Source: Armatimonadaceae bacterium
GTDB lineage: Bacteria > Armatimonadota > Armatimonadia > Armatimonadales > Armatimonadaceae
NCBI GenBank assembly: GCA_030446525.1
Contig: JAUJNC010000178.1
Location: forward strand, 1 to 11,391
DNA length: 11,391 bases
Direction of reading: 5' to 3'
The notes beneath the pieces are model-generated. The model searched no databases and was not told the origin of the DNA. It worked only from the letters and a program-made list of their open reading frames with translations. The position numbers were made by a program, and so were the translations under genes. How positions within the stretch are numbered: the stretch's first letter is position 1; the number at the start of each line of letters is the position of its first letter. Shown piece by piece: positions 1-6,114 of this stretch.

Positions 1-831
1 TACCTGCGTGAAGCGGTGCCAGGAATGGCCCGGGCCCAGAACCGTGCGCTGCGGGAGGCAACGGGCGAACTCATTGCCTTCACCGATGACGACGCCGTGG
101 CTGACCGCCACTGGCTGGAGGCGCTGGCGCATGCCTTTCGGATGGCGGAGAACGTCGGGTGCGTCACTGGACTGGTGTGGCCGCTGGAGTTGGAGACGGC
201 GCCCCAGACGTGGTTCGAGCAGAGCGGCGGCTTCAGCCGAGGATTTGTCCCCAGGATCTTCGACCTAGCCTCCCATCGGCCCGAAGATGACACGCTCTTC
301 CCCTACTCCGCCGGTAAGTTCGGCACGGGCGCCAACATGGCCTTCGACGCATCGATACTACGCGGCATGGGCGGCTTCGATGAGGTGCTAGGACCCGGCA
401 CTCCGACCCTAGGCGGCTCGGATCTCGCCGCCTTTCTGGAGGTCATCTACCGAGGTCATCAACTCGTCTACACCCCGGCAGCACTCGTCGGCCACTTGCA
501 CCGCCGAGACTACGCTGCGTTACGGACCCAGATGTACGCTTACGGCGCGGGCTTCTCGGCGTTCCTGACGCGATCAGTCATTCACCACCCGACGATATTG
601 CCCGACCTGCTCACGAAGCTGCCGCGCGGCGCCGTCCGGCTCCTCAATCCAAACGGGCCGAAGCATGGACGGAAGGAGCATGAGTTCCCGTTGGCCCTGA
701 CGCTCTCCGAGCTTCAAGGGATGGCGAGTGGCCCGTTACGCTACGCTCAGGTCGCCTGGAGCACGCGCTCGTCCGAACGCCGCACAGGCCACCTGCAATC
801 TCCATCCGGAGGGCGGACGCCGGCCAGATGA
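1..831 (+). CDS. Family 2 glycosyltransferase, 3' part (5' end outside window)
   Basis: The frame is open from the first base, so the gene starts upstream and 276 C-terminal residues are visible. By family knowledge, GT2 enzymes transfer a sugar from a nucleotide-sugar donor, here probably onto a growing surface polysaccharide at the inner face of the membrane. Seen in the sequence: an ARAQNRAL stretch followed by AFTDDD (visible residues 26-31), the usual donor/metal-binding aspartate cluster of the GT-A fold; a GTGANMAF segment; and GGFDEVLGPGTPTLGGSD, where many relatives carry GGED. A histidine-rich HLHRRDYAALR segment follows, near the end of the catalytic domain, then a basic tail. The stop overlaps the start of the next gene as ATGA, so the two are probably translationally coupled. 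Donor and acceptor cannot be read from the sequence. Confidence 0.88.
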   Translation, partial: YLREAVPGMARAQNRALREATGELIAFTDDDAVADRHWLEALAHAFRMAENVGCVTGLVWPLELETAPQTWFEQSGGFSRGFVPRIFDLASHRPEDDTLFPYSAGKFGTGANMAFDASILRGMGGFDEVLGPGTPTLGGSDLAAFLEVIYRGHQLVYTPAALVGHLHRRDYAALRTQMYAYGAGFSAFLTRSVIHHPTILPDLLTKLPRGAVRLLNPNGPKHGRKEHEFPLALTLSELQGMASGPLRYAQVAWSTRSSERRTGHLQSPSGGRTPAR

Positions 832-1736
832 TCAAGTACCTGTCTGTAGCTTTCGCGGCACGACTCTTCTCTCCCTCTCCACAGACAGAACGCCTCTATC
901 GTGTGCTGGGGAACTGGCTTGAGGAACATCTGCGGCTCCGGCGTGGTCTCCCCGATGCCTACGTAGCGCGCAGCGAGTTGCTGCTTGAGTTGTGCAGGAA
1001 GTATCGCGCAATTCATCCTGGTAGCAAGGTTCTAGAGATAGGCACAGGATGGGTCCACTGGGACGCAACTATCATTGCACTATTTCATGATGTTAACTTG
1101 ACTTTATTCGATGTCTGGGACAACAGATTACTAAAAGCTTATAAATCATATTTGAAAGATCTTTCTCTAGTTCTGAGTCGATTTCACGGTATAGAATATG
1201 AGGATCTCGATAAAGCACACAAGAAGATAGAAGAACTAACTAGTGCAAATAATTTCGAAGATTTGTATTCCATTTTGAGAGCCGAATTTGTCATCAATCC
1301 TTTAGGTAAGCTTAATGTTTTTGAATCCGGAAGTTTCGACCTCATTGTTAGCTCAGACGTGTTGGAGCACATTAACAGAGAGGAAATGAAGGAGTTTATT
1401 TCTGATAGCTACGGACTGCTGAAAAGAGGTGGAATATGTATTCACAAGATAGATATTCGTGATCATTTCTATTATTTCGATAATAAGGTCTCTCCGAAGA
1501 ATTATTTAAGATACTCTCCAAAGATATGGAAAAGGTATTTTGAAAGTAGGGTACAATATTTCAACAGAATACAACGAAGTGAATGGTTAAATGTCTTCCG
1601 TGAGTCCGGTTTCGAAATCATAGAAGAGTATATAAAAATAGAAGATGTAGGTAATATAACACCCTCTACACTATACACTCTCGACAATCAAGATGCAACG
1701 TGTGTCGATATGACCGTCATTTGTCGTAGGGCGTGA
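828..1736 (+). CDS. Class I SAM-dependent methyltransferase (compositionally mosaic gene)
   Basis: A 302-residue protein with a Rossmann-type methyltransferase core. Motif I is VLEIGTGW (residues 68-75), an acidic LFDVWD lies after strand 2 (D95), and FDLIVSSDVLEHI (170-182) is the typical motif at strand 4, followed by LLKRGG (197-202). By family knowledge it would transfer a methyl group from S-adenosylmethionine; in this context the acceptor may be a sugar or lipid intermediate of glycan synthesis. The ATG lies in the ATGA overlap with the glycosyltransferase stop, which decides the start. The first ~240 bases are G+C-rich like the neighbours. From about 1070 to 1690 the gene is AT-rich (18 G/C in 60 bases at 1141-1200) with many AAA, ATA, TTT and AGA codons, although the frame stays intact. 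This suggests a hybrid of local and foreign DNA. Substrate unknown. Confidence 0.85.
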   Translation: MIKYLSVAFAARLFSPSPQTERLYRVLGNWLEEHLRLRRGLPDAYVARSELLLELCRKYRAIHPGSKVLEIGTGWVHWDATIIALFHDVNLTLFDVWDNRLLKAYKSYLKDLSLVLSRFHGIEYEDLDKAHKKIEELTSANNFEDLYSILRAEFVINPLGKLNVFESGSFDLIVSSDVLEHINREEMKEFISDSYGLLKRGGICIHKIDIRDHFYYFDNKVSPKNYLRYSPKIWKRYFESRVQYFNRIQRSEWLNVFRESGFEIIEEYIKIEDVGNITPSTLYTLDNQDATCVDMTVICRRA

Positions 1737-1966
1737 TGTCGGAAGATATGAAGACCGCCATCGGTCGTCTAACGTTAGCCGGCCCCGGCAGGACCGCCAT
1801 AAGCGGGATCTCCAGTGGTGAGCGGCCCGGACTCGGTGCCAAGCGGAGCGAGGAGGCTCTGATGAGGGAGCATGTGGTACGTACGGTGACGCAAGTGCCG
1901 AATCACCAAGCTTCGACGCGACCAATCAAGGTAGGAGTTCAGGTGGGGCGGGGCGTAGCTGAATAG
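1736..1966 (+). CDS. Short ORF of unknown nature, coupled to the methyltransferase
   Basis: An ATG overlaps the methyltransferase stop as TGATG (a GTG three bases earlier is also possible), giving about 76 residues that begin MSEDMKTAIGRLTLAG and stop five bases before the IS66 inverted repeat. I recognise no domain, membrane segment or motif. The overlap is the kind of arrangement expected for a real operon gene. The G+C-rich composition resembles the rest of the locus rather than the AT-rich methyltransferase. It may instead be the front of a gene cut by the IS66 insertion, or chance coding. Confidence is low. Confidence 0.25.
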   Translation: MSEDMKTAIGRLTLAGPGRTAISGISSGERPGLGAKRSEEALMREHVVRTVTQVPNHQASTRPIKVGVQVGRGVAE

Positions 1967-1970
1967 AACT

Positions 1971-1987
1971 CGGCACATTCTGTTCAG
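1971..1987. repeat. IS66 left terminal inverted repeat
   Basis: CGGCACATTCTGTTCAG pairs with the right-end copy at 3463-3479, with mismatches at positions 7 and 15. It lies 37 bp outside the transposase stop. Confidence 0.7.
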
Positions 1988-2023
1988 TATGCGTTCACGA
2001 CCCCCGGAGGCAGATGAGGCGTG

Positions 2024-3467
2024 CTACGCGGCGGCGGGAGCCGGCAGCAGCGAGGGAGCGGGCAGGCGGCGCTGGACAGCGGTGCAGGCGTCGGTGAGAT
2101 AGTCCAGGACCGAGCGGCCGTGCTGGAGGCAGGTGGCGGTGACGGTCAGCAGCCGTTCGGCGAAGCGGGCGCCGCCCTCGACTGGGTGCCGTAGGGAGCC
2201 CTTGCGCCACAGGACGGCTGTCCGGAGCGCGCGCTTGGCGGCGTTGTTGGTGGGCTCCACCCCCGTCCGCGTCCACGAAGGTCCACAGGGCGGGTCAGAG
2301 CCGGTCCAGCGCCCGGCACAGGGTGGCTCTGAGATCGGGCCCGGCGATGCCGGTGTCAAGCAGGGTCTCGAAGGCGTCCTGGACGGGCTGCATCTGGGTG
2401 AGGAGCCCGGCGCGGTCGAGGTGGTCCGCGCGGAACTGGTGCCACACCGCGAACAGACGCGGACCAGCGCGAGCGCGCCGTCCCGACCTCCTGGGCGGCC
2501 CTGCCGCGGTCGACCAGTCCGGCGAAGTCCCGTTTGCGGTGCGCCCAGCAGCTCTGGCGGCACGCCTCGTCCAGCCAGGCGTAGGCACCCGTAGCGATCG
2601 CTGCCCACGACGCCGTCGTCGTCCTCCCCAGGAGGGCTTTGATGACCCGGTGGCTCCGACTGGTCGCAATCGTGAAGACGGCGGCGAGTCCGGTGGCCAC
2701 CACCCACAGCCACGCCGTCCGTTCCGCGTGCAGCCAGCGCGTCTCATCCGCGTTGACCACTGGCGACGCCGGCAGCGTGGCGCCTACCGCGGCGACCGGC
2801 CCCGCGAGGGCCAGGGCGGTGGCCCGGCACAGCCCGGCGACGCTCCCGGGCGGCCAGGGGCGCATCCAGCAGTGTGCCACACACGTCCGCCACCTGGCGC
2901 TGGCCTGCTGGTACTGGCCATGCAGCACCGCCACCATCGCCTGCAGGCGGGGCCCGAAGGCCCGCGCGGGCACAACGCCGGCAGCGCTGCCCGCGTTGTG
3001 GCGCCACGGCGGGCACCGCACCCGGTGCAGCCGGTGCTCCGTCACCACCGCCCGCACGGGTGGCAGCTCCGTCACCTGGTGGGCCACGAACTCGTCGCTC
3101 GGCACCCCCCTGAGGAGGGGCGCCACGCAGCGGGCGCACGTTGGCGGGCGGCGGTCCACCAGGCGGTCCACCCGGCCCGGAGGCAGCACCGCGCGCTGGT
3201 GCGCCACGTGCCCCGGTTGTCCGCCACGCCCCCGCCTGCTCGGGGGGCCGCGGCTGGTGGGGCGCCTGCGGCGGGTCACTCGATGGCGGCCGCGAGGAGG
3301 TACCCGAGTGTTGCTCCACCTGCGCCCGCCCGCACCTGGCTGGTGAGCGCCACGACCTGTCCTGCCTACGCGACCAGGACCGCTTGCACCGTTGTGTCCA
3401 GCGGCTGCCAGAGTGATTCCGGCAGCAACGGCACCCCTTCCGGCGTGCGCGGGACGTCCACGCTCAA
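2024..3467 (-). pseudogene. IS66-family transposase (TnpC type), heavily frameshifted
   Basis: Recognisable IS66 transposase blocks occur in the correct order but spread over all three minus-strand frames. In order: an N-terminal LLSVDVPRTPEGVPLLPES region with an in-frame TAG shortly after; HSGTSSRPPSSDPPQAP; GRGGQPGH; NADETRW (first catalytic Asp, near 2747); GVVGSDRYG (second Asp, near 2600); CWAH; VEPTNNAAKRALR (near 2225-2260); and a C-terminal RSVLDYLTDAC. Joining them needs at least eight or nine frame changes. The block that usually reads NNAAER in the family has Lys in place of the catalytic Glu. The protein cannot be functional. The start is uncertain (TTG at 3467 or GTG at 3461, next to the right inverted repeat). 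Long plus-strand ORFs over this region are G+C-driven shadows. Confidence 0.85.
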
Positions 3468-3479
3468 CAGAACGTGCCG
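3463..3479. repeat. IS66 right terminal inverted repeat
   Basis: The minus-strand reading is CGGCACGTTCTGTTGAG, the partner of 1971-1987. Candidate transposase start codons sit inside or directly beside it. Confidence 0.7.
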
Positions 3480-3498
3480 TGCCCGGCCCCGTAGTGTC

Positions 3499-4794
3499 CT
3501 ACCCTGCCACCACCCCGTGAACGGATACCGTGCCAAGGCGACCTGCGTCGTCGCGCCCGAGCCAGAGATCGTTCACGCAGAACATCGCCGCCCCGACGTA
3601 GCTCGCGCACAGTGCCAGCCCCACCCCCAGCAAGCCGTAGCGCGTGATCACTGCGCAGACCAGGCTGAGGCTGACCGCCAGGATGAATAGGGCGACACCG
3701 AAGGCCCGCTTGAATTCTCGCCGTGCCTGCGCCGCGCTAATGTAGATCGTGCACACGGTCATGGGGATGGACGAGCAGGCGATGGCCACTAAGACGCCAC
3801 TCCCGTGTTCGACATAACTCTGGCCGAAGACGGAGAGGACCAGGGCCTCGCCCGGCCACGATCGCGATCACCGACGGCACCAGTACGCCGAGGCTGAGAC
3901 CAACCACCTTGTTCAGCACGTCACGGCTCAGCCTCTGGAACGGCCGCACCATGCACGAAGAGCGTTCGTGACGTCGACTGTGGCACGGTGATGAGGAGCG
4001 TAGCAACCATCCAGGTCGTGTAGAAGTACGCGTTCGCTTCGGGCGAGAGAAAGACCGACACGATGAGCGGAAGGACGAGGCCGGGCGCAAGCTCCGCAGT
4101 ATTCAGAAGGTGATTGCGCAGCGAGAGAGGCAGCATCAAGTCATGTATCGCGCCAAGGTCGATCTGCCACGAGAAGCGGCGCCCGAGTGGGTTGGCGCGG
4201 ACGAAGAGGACGGTGACCAGAAGCGTCGACATGACCGAACTGATCCCCCAGCCAGCCAACAGGCTGGCGGCGCATCGGCCGATGCCGTGGATGCTATGGA
4301 AGTTGTGGCTATCAGGAGCAAGAGCCGAACAACCGAGAACAGCGCATTGCGCAATAGGGCAAGGCTCGTAGCGTTCTCGATGGTGAAGATCTGATCCAGC
4401 ACGAATCCGGTGCCCCACATGGTGCAGGTCCCGACGAACACGAGCACGCCTGACGCTGAACGCGCGATGGCGCCGATTTCCATATGCGATGCGGCGGCAC
4501 CTGCGGCTACCAGCAGGCTAAATAGGGCGGCGAGGAGCCCCACCGCCAATAGGACGGCGTTTACGATCGCGGCCCAACGCTGCTGGGCTCCCGGCAGGAT
4601 GTAGGCAAGGCCCAAGCCCATGCCCATGTTGGCCACCGTCGCGATCAGGAACATGGTCGAAACCAGCGCCGACGTGAGACCAATGGCGGCGACGTCGAAA
4701 AGGCGCGCCGCCGCTACCCAGTGCAAACGTATCCAAGCAGGTTCGTCACCAGAGTCGTCGCGGCAAGACCGGCGGAACTGACCGCCACCCTCAT
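3499..4794 (-). pseudogene. Polysaccharide flippase (Wzx/MATE-like), broken by frameshifts
   Basis: The conceptual product is about 430 residues, the normal size for lipid-linked oligosaccharide flippases (MATE/Wzx superfamily), which move undecaprenyl-linked glycan units across the inner membrane. Start ATG at 4792-4794, with GGAG five bases upstream. The N-terminus MRVAVSSAGLAATTLVTNLLGYV reads into a break near 4727 (one T apparently missing from a T run). It resumes as WVAAARLFDVAAIGLTSALV and GLGLAYILPG, shifts near 4280 to SLLAGWGISSVMSTLLVTVL, shifts near 3950 to RLSRDVLNKVVGLSLGVL, and shifts near 3855 to VLSVFGQSYVEHGSGVLVAI. It ends at TAG 3499-3501. Alternating hydrophobic segments span the length. 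The SRTLFVHGA motif matches the conserved start of the second half of these transporters. About four single-base indels make it a pseudogene unless they are sequencing errors. It runs opposite to the surrounding glycan genes. Confidence 0.8.
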
Positions 4795-4852
4795 AACGGC
4801 TCCATGGTGTTCGCGCCCGTCGGCCCGCGCTTCCTGGATGCGCACTCGCAGG

Positions 4853-4876
4853 GGTTCCGTTGCGGCTGAGTGGGCA
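4853..4876. repeat. IS6-family left terminal inverted repeat
   Basis: A 24-bp end beginning GGTTCCGTTGCGGCTGAG, partner of 5765-5788. The two differ only at positions 12 and 15. Confidence 0.8.
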
Positions 4877-4879
4877 GAC

Positions 4880-4897
4880 GGTGCACGCGCGTGCACC
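4880..4897. repeat. Perfect 18-bp palindrome inside the IS6 end
   Basis: GGTGCACGCGCGTGCACC is perfectly self-complementary and lies three bases inside the left inverted repeat, beyond the recognisable transposase homology. It could be a protein-binding site at the transposon end or a small hairpin in the transposase mRNA. No function is assigned. Confidence 0.7.
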
Positions 4898-4955
4898 TCT
4901 GAGGTGAGGGGTGGTGGAAGGCCGCCAGCGCGCCGCCAGATCGCCTGCGCCGCGG

Positions 4956-5721
4956 CCAGGCGGTGGCGAGGCGCAGGTTCGGCGGCGTCGCGGCGGTTAA
5001 GGACGAGAAGCCGCCTCGAAGATTGCGGACGAGGGCGCCCTCGCGCCAGCGTGTCCGCCGAGGCTCCGCGTTTGAAGCCGCGCATCGGGTACAGCCGCTG
5101 CTTCAGGTGCGAGTGATCGCGCTCCAGGCCGTTGTTGAGGTACTTCGAGCGGCGGTGCTCCACGCCTGGCAGCACCGCCCGCAGGGCTGGCGGGTAGCAC
5201 TTCGCCTTGTCCGTCGTCACCCGCACGGGAGTGACCTCGGTCTCCACCATGGCCCGCTCGAAGAAGGCCTGCGCCGCCGCGTCGTTGCGCCGCTCCGAGA
5301 AGAACGCATCCACCACCTGCCCGTCCTCATCGATCGCTCTATAGATGTAGGCGTGCTTCCCCTGGAAAGCACAGTAGGTCTCGTCCACGCGCCACTTCTT
5401 CCGGACGCGCGTCCGATGCCGGCGGGCCGCCGCCCCGAACAGCGGCAGGAAGCGCTGCACCCAGCGGTAAATGGTACTCCGATCCACAGCAAAGCCCCGC
5501 TCCGCCAACCGCTCGGCCACGTCGGCATAACTAAGGCGGAAGCGCGCGTACCAGCGCACCGCCAGCGCGATCACGTCGTTGGGGAACTTGCGCCTCGAGA
5601 AGGCACTCGTTGAGCGGGCGGTGAAGCGCCGCCGGCAGGCGTCACAGCGCCAGCGCTGCCCGCCCAACGGAGTCCGGCCGTCCCGCCGTGTTGCGCTGCT
5701 GCCGCACCGTACGCACTGCAT
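4956..5721 (-). pseudogene. IS6-family DDE transposase with one frameshift
   Basis: Begins at ATG 5719-5721 with an AGGA-containing purine stretch just upstream. The N-terminus is a zinc ribbon with Cys3, Cys6, Cys26 and Cys29 (CVRC and CDAC). Next come a helix-turn-helix region around SYADVAERLAERG and RSTIYRW, and the IS6/IS240-type DDE domain: WRVDETY (D113), TTDKAKCY (D171) and KYLNNGLERDH (E200). The catalytic residues are intact. Near 5042-5045 an extra base breaks the frame after ADTLARG. The expected end, ALVRNLRGGFSSLTAATPP and then LRLATAW, continues in the next frame to about 4956. In the unshifted frame the ORF runs on through the left inverted repeat and into the flippase N-terminus, ending at 4714. 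The enzyme would lack its normal C-terminus; residual activity is uncertain. Confidence 0.88.
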
Positions 5722-5764
5722 TCCTGACCCTTTGTCGCTGTACTCAGAGCCCCGTCAGCGTACA

Positions 5765-5788
5765 TGCCCACTCCGCGGCAACGGAACC
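5765..5788. repeat. IS6-family right terminal inverted repeat
   Basis: The minus-strand reading begins GGTTCCGTTGCCGCGGAG. Partner of 4853-4876, 43 bp upstream of the transposase start. Confidence 0.8.
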
Positions 5789-5925
5789 AGAAGCTATAGC
5801 AGATCCGCCGAATCATCACCCTCTTACCTACGGCCACTGCGTTCAGCATCCGGCATCACCCATCACGCGGTGCTAGCCGGGCCGTTGTAGATCATGAATG
5901 TGGAGACCGCCGCTTAACAGCAGTT
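5789..5925. other. Intergenic stretch before the leader RNA; promoter region expected
   Basis: No gene is visible. If the leader at 5926-6025 is a riboswitch, its transcription must start here, in the IS6 end, or further upstream. I could not pick out a convincing -35/-10 pair by eye, so none is marked. Confidence 0.4.
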
Positions 5926-6025
5926 TCCACGTCGCCAACCGGAAAGGCAAACCCGCCCAAAGGCGGGGACGCAACGCCGAGGGTCTAACCCCTACCAGGG
6001 TATGACGGCCAGGCTGCCGAAGTGG
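5926..6025 (+). promoter_or_regulatory. Candidate c-di-GMP-I (GEMM) riboswitch aptamer
   Basis: The conserved features of the GEMM-I class appear in order. GGCAAACC (5946-5953) leads into a stem with arms CGCC (5954-5957) and GGCG (5962-5965) around a CAAA loop. GGGACGCAAC follows (5966-5975), then GCC. GGGTCTAA starts at 5981, and the distal arm reads TATGACGGCCAGG (6001-6013) then CTGCC. CCAC (5927-5930) and GTGG (6022-6025) can close the base. By family knowledge this RNA binds cyclic di-GMP and controls downstream genes for matrix, motility and secreted enzymes. It lies about 90 bp upstream of a secreted GH39-like protein on the same strand. Exact edges are approximate, and a covariance search was not possible here. 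Confidence 0.82.
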
Positions 6026-6027
6026 CA

Positions 6028-6069
6028 CCGCACATCTACGCGTCGGCCTGTGGGCGACCGCATGTGCGG
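6028..6069 (+). promoter_or_regulatory. Inverted repeat after the aptamer (possible expression platform)
   Basis: CCGCACAT (6028-6035) is perfectly complementary to ATGTGCGG (6062-6069), and an inner GTCG/CGAC pair can extend the helix. No T-run follows, so it does not look like a classical intrinsic terminator. Its place directly after the aptamer suggests a role in the switch, either as an alternative pairing partner or as an RNA-structural spacer. Downstream, CTCG-CTAA-CGAG (6094-6105) forms a small hairpin overlapping the first bases of the ribosome binding site at 6103-6108. Confidence 0.5.
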
Positions 6070-6102
6070 CAGGTCCGCTAGAGCCGCCGTCAGCTCGCTA
6101 AC

Positions 6103-6108
6103 GAGGAG
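6103..6108 (+). promoter_or_regulatory. Ribosome binding site of the GH39-like gene
   Basis: GAGGAG lies 6 bases before GTG 6115 and 9 bases before ATG 6118, so both starts are usable. Its first three bases (GAG, 6103-6105) fall in the 3' arm of the small CTCG/CGAG hairpin, which could link ribosome access to leader folding. Confidence 0.6.
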
Positions 6109-6114
6109 TGTGGC

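Larger units (their letters stand above)
1971..3479 (-). mobile_element. IS66-family insertion sequence, decayed (about 1.5 kb)
   Basis: The element is bounded by imperfect 17-bp inverted repeats: CGGCACATTCTGTTCAG at 1971-1987, and CGGCACGTTCTGTTGAG read on the minus strand at 3463-3479 (two mismatches). Between them lies a single degraded TnpC-type transposase on the minus strand. The size and single-gene content fit the ISBst12-like subgroup of IS66 rather than the three-gene form. IS66 elements usually make 8-bp target duplications, but the flanks (ATAGAACT left, TGCCCGGC right) do not match, so one end may have been rearranged. It lies just beyond the 3' end of the flippase relic. Confidence 0.75.
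4853..5788 (-). mobile_element. IS6-family insertion sequence (936 bp)
   Basis: The ends are 24-bp inverted repeats with two mismatches, at 4853-4876 and 5765-5788. Both begin GGTTCCGTTGC and end GAGTGGGCA, matching the usual IS6-family terminus type. A single transposase reads inward from the right end. Expected 8-bp target duplications are not seen (CTCGCAGG left, AGAAGCTA right), as is common for IS6-family copies left after cointegrate formation and recombination. The left end lies 58 bp upstream of the flippase start; the right end lies upstream of the c-di-GMP-type leader. Confidence 0.85.

Noticed and set aside
1737..1970. Group II intron or its reverse transcriptase start
   Set aside because: The sequence near 1890-1905 faintly recalled intron domain V, but the required helix and conserved bases are not present.
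2323..3690. 455-residue plus-strand ORF and other long ORFs over the IS66 region
   Set aside because: Pro/Arg/Ala-rich shadow frames in G+C-rich DNA. The opposite strand carries ordered IS66 transposase blocks.
4963..5613. 216-residue plus-strand ORF
   Set aside because: It lies antisense to a clear IS6-family transposase with zinc ribbon and DDE residues. Its own translation shows no recognisable fold.
6028..6075. Intrinsic terminator after the aptamer
   Set aside because: The stem is good but no T-run follows, so it is listed only as a possible expression platform.
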